Positions 16,780-25,508 of a stretch of 48,712 nucleotides of DNA are shown here, piece by piece. The stretch is from the NCBI GenBank assembly GCA_035356615.1, contig DAOQSN010000039.1, forward strand, positions 1 to 48,712. Reading direction: 5' to 3'. The stretch is from JAKQDH01 sp029558835 (GTDB lineage Bacteria > Planctomycetota > Phycisphaerae > UBA1845). Below the pieces are notes generated by a model. That model had not been told where the DNA came from. It did not search any database and saw only the letters and a list, made by a program, of their open reading frames with translations. The position numbers and the translations under genes are program-made. Position 1 is the stretch's first letter. Each line of letters opens with the position of its first letter.

Positions 16780-18699
16780 ATGGGCAGGAAGAATATCGGC
16801 GCCCAGAAGCCTGCTGCCGCCAGGAGCGCCAAGCCGAAGGCGACGCGCAGGCCGAAGCGGAAGCTCGCCGTGGCCGCCGTGTTGGTGGTGACGGCGGTGG
16901 CGGCTTCCGTAGCGTATCGGCGGAGCAGCCCGCCGCCCGTTAACCTGGAGCAGCTCGTGCCGCCCGGGGCGGCGGCCGGCTTCAACCTCCTCCTGGTAAC
17001 GCTGGATACCGTGCGCAGCGACCACCTGGGCTGCTACGGCTACCGGGCGGCCCAAACGCCGACGATCGACGCCCTGGCTGCCAGCGGCTTGCAGTTCGAC
17101 CATGCCGTTACTTCAACGCCCCTGACCCTGCCGTCGCATACAACCATGCTGACGGGCCTGGCTCCGCCCCGGCACGGCGTGCGCGGCAACGGCAGCTTTC
17201 ACCTGGCGCCGCAACACGTCACCCTCGCCGAGCGCTTGAAGGAGGCGGGCTACGACACAGCCGCCTTCGTCGCCTGCTTCGTGCTGGACGCTCGCTTCGG
17301 GCTGGACCAGGGTTTCGACCTCTACGATTTCGAGGTCGCCGGCGAGGGTTTTGATCCGAACAACCTCGATTACGGCGAGCGCCCCGCGGAGGCCGTCAGC
17401 ACCGCGGCCATCGAGTGGCTGCGTGCCCGGAACGCCCGTGCTGCGGCTGCTCCGTTCTTCCTCTGGGTCCATTACTTCGACGCACACAAGCCGTACCTGT
17501 CACCGTTCGTCAGGTTGCCTGCCTTCGCAGGTCGCCCGTATGACGCGGAAATCGCTTACCTGGATAGCCACCTGAAGCGTTTGCTCGAGGAACTGGACCG
17601 GCTGGCTCTGCGCGAGAACACGCTGATCGCCGTGGTGAGCGACCACGGGGAGGGATTGGGCCAGCACGACGAACCCACGCACGGGCTGCTTCTGTACGAC
17701 ACGACCTTGCGGGTAGCCTTTCTGCTCTCCAGCCCGCCCCTTCTCCAGGGGCCGATCCGTGTCGCCGATCGCTTGGTCAGCCTGGAGGACCTGTGCCCGA
17801 CGCTGGCGGACCTGCTCGGCGTGCTGCCGCCACCGGGCTTGGACGGGCGCAGCGTGCTGCGTGCCCCGGCTGATCCCGATCGGGCGATCTACATCGAGAC
17901 CCAGGTGCCGCTCCAGGCCGCCCGGTGCAGTCCGCTGTGCGGCCTGCGCCGTCTCGGCGACAAGTATATTCGGGCGCCGGAGCCCGAGTACTACAACCTG
18001 CACGCCGACCCGGACGAGCTGAAGAACCTGCACGGCCGGCGGAGCACACCGGTCAGCGCGCTGGCGACCCGGTTGGACTGCGTCCTGGACGGTTTCGCCG
18101 CGGCGGGCACCCCCGACGGCCGGCGTACGGTCAACACGGAAGAGTTGCAGCGGCTGGCCACGCTGGGCTACGTACAGGTCACCCCGCCAACCACCGCGGC
18201 CGACCTGCCGGACCCCAAGGCCATGCTCCGGGCGAACAACAAGATCAAGACGGCCCTGGGTTTGGTGAAGGCCAAACGGCTGGAGGAGGCCCTGCGCTGG
18301 GCACGGGAGGCCGCCCGGGAGTGCCCGGCCTACACCGATACCTGTGAAGCGGTGGCCATGATTTGTGAGCAGATGAATGACCCGGAGGGTGCCCTGGCGG
18401 CTCTGCGGACGTGTCTGGCCCTGAACCCCCAGGCCAAGACCATGACCCAGATCGCCCGCCTGCTCATGTTGCTCAAGAGGTACGACGAAATGGAGGAGAC
18501 CCTCCAGACTGCGGAGCGGCTCGACCCGACCAACGGCGTGATCTACCTGCTGCGTGGAGATCGCCTCACCATCGAGGGCCGCCTGGCGGAGGCCGTCGCG
18601 CAATACGAGCTGGCGCTCCGCGTCGACGAACAGCGTGTGGGCAGACTCGTTCGCCCGCAACTCGAAAAAGTCCGGGCGGCCGTGCAACACGCGCCGTGA
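16780..18699 (+). CDS. Membrane-anchored sulfatase-superfamily hydrolase with C-terminal TPR repeats
   Basis: A 639-residue protein with a basic N-terminus, a membrane anchor (about 29-45), an alkaline-phosphatase/sulfatase catalytic domain (about 65-430), and TPR-like helices (about 485-630). Sulfatase motifs: LVTLDTVRSDHLGCYGY at the metal site, LTLPSHTTMLTG where the catalytic C-x-P-S-R-x-x-x-T-G signature should be, and SDHGEGLGQHDEP. The catalytic Cys/Ser is Thr116 and the following Arg is His120, so formylglycine activation as in true sulfatases is not possible. A threonine nucleophile is used by phosphoethanolamine transferases of this superfamily. The domain order suggests an envelope phospho- or sulfo-ester enzyme with a protein-binding arm. 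The substrate is unknown. Confidence 0.85.
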   Translation: MGRKNIGAQKPAAARSAKPKATRRPKRKLAVAAVLVVTAVAASVAYRRSSPPPVNLEQLVPPGAAAGFNLLLVTLDTVRSDHLGCYGYRAAQTPTIDALAASGLQFDHAVTSTPLTLPSHTTMLTGLAPPRHGVRGNGSFHLAPQHVTLAERLKEAGYDTAAFVACFVLDARFGLDQGFDLYDFEVAGEGFDPNNLDYGERPAEAVSTAAIEWLRARNARAAAAPFFLWVHYFDAHKPYLSPFVRLPAFAGRPYDAEIAYLDSHLKRLLEELDRLALRENTLIAVVSDHGEGLGQHDEPTHGLLLYDTTLRVAFLLSSPPLLQGPIRVADRLVSLEDLCPTLADLLGVLPPPGLDGRSVLRAPADPDRAIYIETQVPLQAARCSPLCGLRRLGDKYIRAPEPEYYNLHADPDELKNLHGRRSTPVSALATRLDCVLDGFAAAGTPDGRRTVNTEELQRLATLGYVQVTPPTTAADLPDPKAMLRANNKIKTALGLVKAKRLEEALRWAREAARECPAYTDTCEAVAMICEQMNDPEGALAALRTCLALNPQAKTMTQIARLLMLLKRYDEMEETLQTAERLDPTNGVIYLLRGDRLTIEGRLAEAVAQYELALRVDEQRVGRLVRPQLEKVRAAVQHAP

Positions 18700-18945
18700 C
18701 CGTCCGGCGCGCAGCCGCCGGCCCCGCGTGGACACCTGGGCCCCGGGCCGGACCGCGGGGCGTCCGCAAGCGCCTCGATACGCGCCATGTCTTGTGTTTT
18801 CCGCATCGCTCGCGAACGCCGGCAACGCCCGCCTGGCGCGTAGGCAGCTTGCCTTCGACATTCTGGACGGCTGGTGGCCCGACGCCGGCGAGAACAGCGA
18901 GCACTACTGCCAAGCGTGCCTGCGGGTCCGGGCGGAGGGGGCGAA
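18700..18945. other. Short gap with a possible gene remnant
   Basis: No complete gene. On the plus strand a frame ends at 18955 with a Trp/Cys-containing tail (DILDGWWPDAGENSEHYCQ region) that reads unlike random GC-rich shadow sequence, but it has no start of its own. It may be a decayed gene end; support is weak. Confidence 0.2.
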
Positions 18946-19542
18946 TCAGGATTGAGGGGTCGCGGTTTCGCGGAGATTCTCGATTTCACAGCCGCGCTGC
19001 CTGCCGACGGCCCACAGTTGATCGAAGAAGTCCTTGAACGAGCGCTGACCGTACCAGGTCTTCAACACGGCGGGCGGAGCTTCGGACACAAGCGAGGCGA
19101 TTTCGTCCTCCTTCTTGTCGTCGCGCGTGATGCCCATGGCGGACTCGAACGCCCCTTTGGGGTTTTCGGCCCTGAAAGCCGCGACTGCTCGTCCCGTCTT
19201 CGAGGCGATGTACTGGGGATCGCCACAGAGCCAGCATTCGATGTTCCGATCGGCCATCCCATAGACAACGAAGGCTCGGATGCGATCGGGCAGCTTGGCG
19301 ACCTCGTTGCGTTGCACGTCGCGCCACTCGCCCGTGTCGGCGTCGGACAGGAATACGATGACCTCGCATCCCTTGTGCTTGAAGAGATCGTCACAGATCT
19401 TCGCCAGTTCGCGGCGCAGGCTCAGCCCCGTTGAGCCCCGGAACGCTCCCTCGACCAGCTCCGCACCCGAGCACCAGCGATCGCGGAGACCACGCAGAAA
19501 CGCCCGATCGGTCGATCCCTGCACGGCGTATCCGATCTTCAT
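18946..19542 (-). CDS. TOPRIM-like protein coupled to the ATPase gene (candidate effector)
   Basis: A 198-residue protein whose ATG overlaps the ATPase stop by four bases (ATGA). The N-terminus (IGYAVQGSTDRAFLRGL) has the shape of TOPRIM motif I but with Gln where the catalytic Glu is expected. A DxD motif follows a hydrophobic strand (VIVFLSDADTGEW, near residue 65), again as in TOPRIM folds. Further conserved-looking parts are NIECWLCGD and the C-terminal Trp/Phe-rich stretch. TOPRIM-like small proteins following an ABC-type ATPase gene occur in PARIS, AbiL and similar defence systems and in uncharacterised DUF pairs such as DUF4276 or DUF4435. I cannot assign it to one of these. The altered Glu questions nuclease activity. 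Confidence 0.7.
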   Translation of the reverse strand: MKIGYAVQGSTDRAFLRGLRDRWCSGAELVEGAFRGSTGLSLRRELAKICDDLFKHKGCEVIVFLSDADTGEWRDVQRNEVAKLPDRIRAFVVYGMADRNIECWLCGDPQYIASKTGRAVAAFRAENPKGAFESAMGITRDDKKEDEIASLVSEAPPAVLKTWYGQRSFKDFFDQLWAVGRQRGCEIENLRETATPQS

Positions 19543-20741
19543 TGCAGCAGTCCCCGGAAGTGCATCTCACCCAGCGAATATTCGCCGAGCTGCTGTTCGA
19601 TTGTCGCACGCGGTGGCCGCTCGATGACCGTGTGAGTCTGCGGGCAGCGCGCGACCCACAAACCGTCAAGCCAACCATCGAACAAGTCAATGAAGTACGG
19701 AGCGTGGGAGGTGAATAGGTATTGTCCGTCACGTCCCGAGGGCTCAATACGATCGAACAGGGGCTTGAAATGCCCGACGAACACACCGTTCTCCGGTTCC
19801 TCGACCATGACGAAGGGTACGCCGCGCTCTTCCTTGGCCGCACGGCGGTTCATGATGATGATCGTAGACAAAGCGAGGTATCGTAGCGTCCCGTCCGAGA
19901 TGTTCGACGCGCCGAACCGCTTTCCGCTGCCGTCCTCGAAGAACATGTAGACCTGCTCGGGGTCCGGCGACTGGAAGTTGACAACATCGAGCTTCGGCTC
20001 GACAACCTTGGTCGCCTCGACGATCTTTCGGTAAAGCCGTTCGTCGGAACTCTTGAGGTTGTAGAGCACCGACGCAAGGTTCGATCCGTCCCAGGCCAGT
20101 TCCATGTCGAGTGGCTGGGCCTCGACGTTGCGCAGGCGAAGGGCGTCCAAGTTGAAGTACTGCCAGCTTCCCAGCCAGCGCTTGAACAGGTTTGACCGTT
20201 GGTTGGTTTCCAGGTCATACAGGCGGAACAACATGGTGTGATCCGTCGGCGCAGCGGTGCCAACGTAGTGACCGCCAGCATGCGTTTCACCCAGAAAGGC
20301 CCGCTCGTGCAGCAACTGGACCCGTCCGGCGTTGTTCTGGATCAGCGCGGTACACTGGAACCGTCCGCCGGTGACCCGTAGCGTCTCCTCCGCCACGGTC
20401 AGCGGTGCCTTGTCGCGGGGTCCCCTTCCGACGCGCGGCGCGTTCAGGATCAGCTCGTACTCGAAGGTGAGGGTCTCCCCCTGCCATGTCAGCGAGCAGC
20501 GCAGGGACAGATCGATCGGGTGCTTGTCGAGATAGACGTTGGCCAGGCTCCAGGGCTCCGGCGTGCAGCGCCGAGCCGCTTCCTGCAGGGACATCCGGCT
20601 CGTCAGCGACAGAAACCGCAGCGCGTGGCACAGGTTGGTCTTGCCAGAGTTGTTGCGGCCGACCAGGAGGTTGAGCCCCGCAGGCTCAATCGTCACGTTG
20701 ACCAGCGATTTGAAGTTGTCCGCTCGAAAGTAGGTCAGCAT
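19539..20741 (-). CDS. AAA/ABC-type ATPase (RecF/OLD-like, AAA_21 class), first gene of a two-gene module
   Basis: A 400-residue ATPase. The start MLTYFRADNFKSL has AGGAG eight bases upstream and gives the standard opening of this class. Motifs: Walker A GRNNSGKTN (Lys34), an ABC-signature-like NISDGTLRYLAL, Walker B FVMVEEPENGV (about 310-320), and an H-loop TSHAPYFID (His346). The middle part, between Walker A and the signature, corresponds to the insertion found in single-chain SMC-like/OLD ATPases. No nuclease domain is fused to it, so activity probably needs the coupled TOPRIM-like protein. Such ATPases act as sensors or gates in phage-defence and DNA-damage systems. By eye the pair is less GC-rich than its neighbours, consistent with recent transfer, though this was not counted. 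Confidence 0.85.
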   Translation of the reverse strand: MLTYFRADNFKSLVNVTIEPAGLNLLVGRNNSGKTNLCHALRFLSLTSRMSLQEAARRCTPEPWSLANVYLDKHPIDLSLRCSLTWQGETLTFEYELILNAPRVGRGPRDKAPLTVAEETLRVTGGRFQCTALIQNNAGRVQLLHERAFLGETHAGGHYVGTAAPTDHTMLFRLYDLETNQRSNLFKRWLGSWQYFNLDALRLRNVEAQPLDMELAWDGSNLASVLYNLKSSDERLYRKIVEATKVVEPKLDVVNFQSPDPEQVYMFFEDGSGKRFGASNISDGTLRYLALSTIIIMNRRAAKEERGVPFVMVEEPENGVFVGHFKPLFDRIEPSGRDGQYLFTSHAPYFIDLFDGWLDGLWVARCPQTHTVIERPPRATIEQQLGEYSLGEMHFRGLLQ

Positions 20742-21120
20742 TGCATGCTCCTGCGGCGAGTCCGGAGAGGGGCTCCACCCGTCGGATGACGAGCCACCTC
20801 CGTCCCTTGCCGCGCGACGGTACCCCGTAGATTGCCCCTCCAAGGGGCTTGCAGGAAACGTCGCCTTCTCTCGCTGCCGGGTCCGACGAGGCACACCACC
20901 ACACCAGTTTCCGGCAGGTATTCGCGGAATGCAAGGGGTGCGTCGGTTCCCCGGGAGGTGTACCTGGGTTGAGCCGGGCTTGACCCTAACCCGCTCAGGC
21001 CGCAACATGGGTCGGTTCCGCGCCGGGACGATGTGGCGTGCGGAGCGTCCGCCGCCTCGCGCGGCTCGGATAACCGTCGCACGATCAGGCACGCTCATAT
21101 AGGATTTCTGGGGAGCGGGC
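20742..21120. other. Intergenic region between divergent ATPase and rfbB genes
   Basis: A 379-base divergent spacer. It should contain the promoters of the ATPase module and of the dTDP-sugar operon. GGGGAG lies just before the rfbB ATG. I see no gene, no repeat and no obvious operator palindrome. Confidence 0.4.
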
Positions 21121-22149
21121 ATGCCCTTTCAACATATATGCATCACCGGCGGGCTCGGGTTCATTGGGTCGCACCTGGTGCGGCTGGCGCTGACGCGCTG
21201 GCCGGGGGTGCGCGTCACGAACCTGGACCTCATCACCTATGCCGGTAACGAAGCGAACCTGGCTGATTGTTGCGGGCGGCCTGAGTATCGCTTCGTGCGC
21301 GGCGACGTGCGGAAGCCGGCCGACGCGCTGGCGGCACTGGACGGCTGCGACGCCGTCATCCACCTGGCGGCCGAGTCGCACGTCGATCGCAGCATCCTCG
21401 CCAGCGATGACTTTATGACCACCAATATCCTGGGCACGCACGTCATGCTGGAGGCGGCCCGGAAGGTCGGTGTGCGGCGGTTCCTCTACGTCAGCACGGA
21501 CGAGGTGTACGGCTCGCTGCCGGAGCCGCTGGCCGCGGACGAGCAGTACCCGCTCCGGCCGCGCAGCCCGTATGCCGCCAGCAAGACCGCCGCCGACCTG
21601 CTCGTGCAGACGTACGTCACCACGCATGACTTCCCCGCCCTCATCACCCGCTCGTCCAACAACTTCGGCCCGTACCAGTATCCCGAGAAGCTCATCCCGC
21701 TGTTCGTCACGAACCTGCTCGAAGGCCGCAAGGTGCCCCTGTATGGCGACGGGCTGAACGTGCGCGACTGGATTTACGTGACCGATCACTGCGAAGCGCT
21801 CGCGGTCGTGCTGGAGCGCGGGCGGGTGGGCGAGGTGTACAACCTCGGCGGCGGCAGGGGCCGGACGAACCGCGAAATCTGCGACCGCCTGCTGGCCGGG
21901 CTGGGCAAGGGTGAATCGTCCATCGAGTACGTGGCCGACCGCCCGGGCCATGATCGGCGCTACGCCCTCAATTGCGACAAGATCGGCCGCGAGCTCGGCT
22001 GGCAGCCCACGCACAGCTTCGAGCAGGCCCTGACCGCGACGATCGAGTGGTACCGCACCCGCCGCGACTGGTGGGAGCCCATCAAGTCCGGGGCGTATAA
22101 AGCGTACTACGAACAACAATACGGCTCCCGCGCGAAGAGGTCATCGTGA
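21121..22149 (+). CDS. rfbB: dTDP-glucose 4,6-dehydratase
   Basis: A 342-residue extended SDR enzyme that converts dTDP-glucose to dTDP-4-keto-6-deoxyglucose, the second step to dTDP-rhamnose. Seen: the NAD-binding ITGGLGFIGSHLVR, the HLAAESHVDRSI segment typical of RfbB, the catalytic Thr-Asp-Glu (STDEVYGSL) and Tyr-x3-Lys (YAASKTAA), then SSNNFGPYQYPEKLIPLF and the DRPGHDRRYA signature. It opens an operon with rfbD and a glycosyltransferase; rfbA and rfbC are not in the window. Start is preceded by GGGGAG. The stop overlaps the rfbD start. Confidence 0.95.
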   Translation: MPFQHICITGGLGFIGSHLVRLALTRWPGVRVTNLDLITYAGNEANLADCCGRPEYRFVRGDVRKPADALAALDGCDAVIHLAAESHVDRSILASDDFMTTNILGTHVMLEAARKVGVRRFLYVSTDEVYGSLPEPLAADEQYPLRPRSPYAASKTAADLLVQTYVTTHDFPALITRSSNNFGPYQYPEKLIPLFVTNLLEGRKVPLYGDGLNVRDWIYVTDHCEALAVVLERGRVGEVYNLGGGRGRTNREICDRLLAGLGKGESSIEYVADRPGHDRRYALNCDKIGRELGWQPTHSFEQALTATIEWYRTRRDWWEPIKSGAYKAYYEQQYGSRAKRSS

Positions 22150-23006
22150 TGCACGTTCTGGTCACCGGAGCCGCGGGGATGCTGGGACGGGCGCTGCTGG
22201 CGGCGCTGGCCAGCCGCGGTGGCGCTGCCCGGGTCACGCCGGTGGACATCGACGACTTCGATCTTGCCGATGCCGCGGCCGTCGTCGCCGCGCTGGACCG
22301 GCATCGGCCGGACGTGGTCTTCAACTGTGCCGCCTTCACGGCCGTGGATGAGTGTGAGACGCGGCGGGAGTATGCCGAGCAGGTGAATGGAGAGGCGCCG
22401 GGCGTGCTCGCCCGCTGGTGCAGGGCGCACGGGGCGCGGCTCGTTCATATCAGTTCCGACTATGTATTCGACGGCGCCGCCCGGGCGCCCATCGCGGAGG
22501 ACGCCGCGACGGGGCCGGTGAGTGCGTATGGTGCGAGCAAGCTGCTCGGCGAGCAGCGGGTGGCTCAGGCCGGTGGCGACTACCTGATCGTCCGCACCGC
22601 CTGGCTGTTCGCGCCGTGGGGCAGGAGCTTCCTGCAATTCGTGCTGGGGCGGCTGACGCAGGGTCAGCCGGCGCCTGTGATCACCGATCAGGTCGGTTCG
22701 CCGACGTACGCCCCCGACTTAGCCGAGGCGCTGGTGCGACTCATCGAGGTGCGCGCGACGGGCATCGTGCACTTTGTCAACACCGGAGCGTGCACCTGGG
22801 CGGAGTTTGCCGAGCACCTGCGGACCTGTGCCGGGCTGAGCGGCACGCTGACGCCCATCGTGGCGGCCGACCTGCACCGGCCCGCGGCGCGGCCCGCGTA
22901 CTCCGTCCTGGCCACGCAGCGTTACACGCGGCTGGTTGGCAATCCCCCGCGAACATGGCAAGATGCCGCCCGCGACGCAGTGCAGCGCTGGCGTTGCGGA
23001 GGGTAG
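22149..23006 (+). CDS. rfbD: dTDP-4-dehydrorhamnose reductase
   Basis: A 285-residue SDR enzyme for the last step in dTDP-L-rhamnose synthesis. Motifs: VTGAAGMLGRAL at the N-terminus, NCAAFTAVDECE (the conserved N-x-A-A-x-T-x-V-D), HISSDYVFDG, the catalytic YGASKLLGE, and RTAWLFAPWG. The ATG used overlaps the rfbB stop by one base (TGATG), with GAGG upstream; a GTG three bases earlier is possible. It is cotranscribed with rfbB and the GT2 gene. Confidence 0.93.
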   Translation: MHVLVTGAAGMLGRALLAALASRGGAARVTPVDIDDFDLADAAAVVAALDRHRPDVVFNCAAFTAVDECETRREYAEQVNGEAPGVLARWCRAHGARLVHISSDYVFDGAARAPIAEDAATGPVSAYGASKLLGEQRVAQAGGDYLIVRTAWLFAPWGRSFLQFVLGRLTQGQPAPVITDQVGSPTYAPDLAEALVRLIEVRATGIVHFVNTGACTWAEFAEHLRTCAGLSGTLTPIVAADLHRPAARPAYSVLATQRYTRLVGNPPRTWQDAARDAVQRWRCGG

Positions 23007-23013
23007 TGCCACA

Positions 23014-23781
23014 ATGTCCGACCGCGTGATCATCGTGATGCCCGCGTACAACGCCGCCCGCACCATCGAGCGCATCCATGCGGACATTCCACCCGACTGC
23101 TTCAGCGAAGTGATCGTCGTGGACGACGCCAGCCGGGACGACACGGCCCCGATTGCCCGCCGGTTGCCGCGCACGACGGTCATCGAGCACCCGGTCAACC
23201 GCGGCTACGGCGGCAACCAGAAGACCTGTTACGACGAAGCCCGGGCGCGCGGGGCGGACTATGTAATCATGCTGCACCCGGATTACCAGTACGACGCCCG
23301 GGTGATCCCCGCCACGCTGGAGATTCTGCGGCTGGGTATCTGCGACGTGGTGCTGGGTAATCGCATCCGCACGCGACGCGAGGCCCTGGCCGGCCGCATG
23401 CCCTGGCAGAAGTACCTGGCCAATCGCGGGCTGTCCTTCATCGAGAACGTGCTGACCGGCCAGAACCTCGGCGAATGGCACAGCGGCTACCGCGCCTACA
23501 CACGCAAAGTCCTCGACACCATCCCCTACCACCGCAACAGCGACGATTTCGTCTTCGACTCGCAGTTTCTCATGCAGTGCGTGCACTTCGGCTTCAAGCT
23601 CGGGGACATCCCGGTGCCCGTGCGCTATTTCGACGAAGCGAGCAGCATCAACTTCCGCCGGTCCGCGGTCTACGCCGTGCGCACGCTCGGCGTGCTGGCG
23701 CAGTGGTACGCGCACCGTCTCCACCTGTGGCGCTGTCCGCTGTTCGAGCCTGCGGATGGCCATCCACGAGGGAAACAGTAG
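23014..23781 (+). CDS. Glycosyltransferase family 2 (polyprenol-phosphate type)
   Basis: A 255-residue GT2 enzyme with the GT-A fold. VIIVMPAYNAARTIERI at the N-terminus, VVDDASRDDTA (first Asp motif), and YVIMLHPDYQYD (the DxD-like metal site) are visible, followed by the acceptor region SGYRAYTRKVLDTIP. There are no membrane helices, as in soluble dolichol-phosphate-mannose-synthase-like members. GGAGGG (22998-23003) marks the ATG, seven bases after rfbD. It may move a deoxysugar or its precursor to a lipid carrier or glycan, linked to the dTDP-rhamnose genes. Specificity is not knowable from the sequence. Confidence 0.88.
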   Translation: MSDRVIIVMPAYNAARTIERIHADIPPDCFSEVIVVDDASRDDTAPIARRLPRTTVIEHPVNRGYGGNQKTCYDEARARGADYVIMLHPDYQYDARVIPATLEILRLGICDVVLGNRIRTRREALAGRMPWQKYLANRGLSFIENVLTGQNLGEWHSGYRAYTRKVLDTIPYHRNSDDFVFDSQFLMQCVHFGFKLGDIPVPVRYFDEASSINFRRSAVYAVRTLGVLAQWYAHRLHLWRCPLFEPADGHPRGKQ

Positions 23782-23821
23782 GGGGGCGTGCTCAAGTCCC
23801 GGCGCGCCACGGGGTGGGTGC

Positions 23822-23853
23822 CATGCCCAAGCCGAAGGCGCCGGCATGTCGTC
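23822..23853 (+). repeat. 32-nt hairpin element, copy A
   Basis: This stretch matches 33726-33757 at 30 of 32 positions. Its core is bounded by CATGCC and GGCATG, which can pair into a hairpin. It lies between the convergent GT2 and xylulokinase genes, where it could act as a two-way transcription end or mRNA stabiliser. The upstream GGGTGG also recurs in copy B. Confidence 0.6.
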
Positions 23854-23859
23854 CGTTCG

Positions 23860-25404
23860 TCACGCCCGATGGTGCCTCCCGGCCACTTGCGCCAGTGCCT
23901 CGAACGGCTCGGCCAAGACAGGATACAGGGCCCGGTAGCGCGGGTAATAATCCGCGTAGACGGTCGCGGCCGGGCCGGGACTCGTGCTGCCGGTGACGCG
24001 GATCGTGCGTTCGCAGGCGACCGGCACGTCGCGGTACACGCCGGTGCCGACGCCGGCCAGCAGAGCGGCGCCGTACGCGGCGCCCTCGGTCAGGTTCACC
24101 GTGACCGTCGGCGCACGGAACACGTCCGCGAGAATCTGTCGCCAGAGCGCGCTGCGCGCCCCACCGCCCGACACCCGTACCTCGCTGCACGCGATGCCCA
24201 GCTCGCGCATGAGCCCCAGCGAGTCGCAGAGCCCGAAGCTGACGCCCTCCAGGACGGCTCGGGTCAGATGGGCCTTGCTGTGCCGGACGGTCAGGCCGAA
24301 AAACACCCCGCGGGCGTGCGGATCGGGATGCGGCGTGCGTTCGCCCGTCAGGTAAGGCAGAAACAGCAGCCCTTCACACCCCGGCGGTACCTCGGCCGCG
24401 GCCGCCGTGAGCAGCTCGTAGGCACTGTGCGTTCCCCGTTTCGCCTCCACCTGCTCCGCGGCGCAGAGCGTGTCCCGATACCAGCGGAAGCTGCCGCCGG
24501 CCGAGAGCATGACGCCCATCAAGTGCCACATACCTGGCACGGCGTGGCAGAACGCGTGCAGCCGGCCCTGCGGCTCGACGCGATACGTCTGCGAGGCCGC
24601 GAACACTACCCCCGAGGTGCCCAGCGTGGCGGAAACCAGCCCTTCGCGCACGATGCCGGTGCCCACCGCCTGGGCGGCCTGATCGCCTGCGCCTCCCACC
24701 ACCGGCGTGCCTTCCCTCAGGCCCGTCCGGCGGGCCGCCTCCGCGCCGATTCGCGCGCTGACCACCGGTGACTCCGTCACCTCCGGCAACCAGGCACGGG
24801 GGACGTCCAGGGCGGCCAGCATCTCGTCCGACCAGCACCGCCGGCCGACGTCGAACAACGAGGTGCCCGAGGCGTCGGACACGTCGCTGAAAAACGCCCC
24901 CGTGAGCCGGCAGCGGACGTAATCCTTCGGCAGCAGTACGTGGGCAATCCGCCCATAGACCTGCGGCTCGTGGCTACGAAGCCAGGCAATCTTGGGCGCG
25001 GTGAAGCCCGGCAGCAGCGGGTTACCCGTCAGGGCAAGGACGCGCTGGGCACCGATGCGCTGCGTGAGCGCGCGGCACTCGCCGCCCGTGCGCTGGTCGT
25101 TCCACATGATGCACGGGCGGAGCACCTGTCCCCGGGCGTCCAGGACGACCAGCCCGTGCATTTGCCCGGTCAGCCCGACGCCGGCGATTTGCCCCGGTGG
25201 AATGCCCGTCTCATCCAGCACCTGCTGAATGCTCACCGTCGCGGCATGCCACCAATCCGCCGGGTCCTGCTCCGCCCAGAGCGGCTGTGGCGTCGAGAAC
25301 GGATACTCAGTCGTGACACTGCTGCGGAGCTGGCCGCCCTCCTCGATCAGCACCGCCTTGCTGCCTGTCGTGCCTACGTCGATCCCGAGCAGATACGTCG
25401 GCAT
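23860..25404 (-). CDS. xylB: Xylulokinase-like FGGY carbohydrate kinase
   Basis: A 514-residue FGGY kinase, probably phosphorylating D-xylulose to xylulose-5-phosphate. Motifs: the opening LLGIDVGTTGSKAVL, VGLTGQMHGLVVLD (the xylulokinase-typical GQMHG), IMWNDQRTGGE, VVGGAGDQAAQAVGTG in domain II, and LPYLTGERTPHPD with RVSGGGARS near the C-terminus. The start is fixed by GGGAG nine bases before the ATG. There is no xylose isomerase or transporter close by. The gene is convergent with the GT2 gene and divergent from the hydrolase gene. Other substrates of this family (e.g. a ketose or glycerol-like sugar) cannot be excluded. Confidence 0.9.
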   Translation of the reverse strand: MPTYLLGIDVGTTGSKAVLIEEGGQLRSSVTTEYPFSTPQPLWAEQDPADWWHAATVSIQQVLDETGIPPGQIAGVGLTGQMHGLVVLDARGQVLRPCIMWNDQRTGGECRALTQRIGAQRVLALTGNPLLPGFTAPKIAWLRSHEPQVYGRIAHVLLPKDYVRCRLTGAFFSDVSDASGTSLFDVGRRCWSDEMLAALDVPRAWLPEVTESPVVSARIGAEAARRTGLREGTPVVGGAGDQAAQAVGTGIVREGLVSATLGTSGVVFAASQTYRVEPQGRLHAFCHAVPGMWHLMGVMLSAGGSFRWYRDTLCAAEQVEAKRGTHSAYELLTAAAAEVPPGCEGLLFLPYLTGERTPHPDPHARGVFFGLTVRHSKAHLTRAVLEGVSFGLCDSLGLMRELGIACSEVRVSGGGARSALWRQILADVFRAPTVTVNLTEGAAYGAALLAGVGTGVYRDVPVACERTIRVTGSTSPGPAATVYADYYPRYRALYPVLAEPFEALAQVAGRHHRA

Positions 25405-25508
25405 TGGGTTGGCTCCCGCGTCGCTTACTCTGGCAGTGGACAAGCCCGCCGGCGCGTGACAAGATCACGTCGGACATCCTGGCGTATTCTGCACGGAGAG
25501 GCAGCACC

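Noticed and set aside
18411..19037. Plus-strand frame after the sulfatase
   Set aside because: It overlaps the sulfatase C-terminus out of phase and has no start of its own or family motif.
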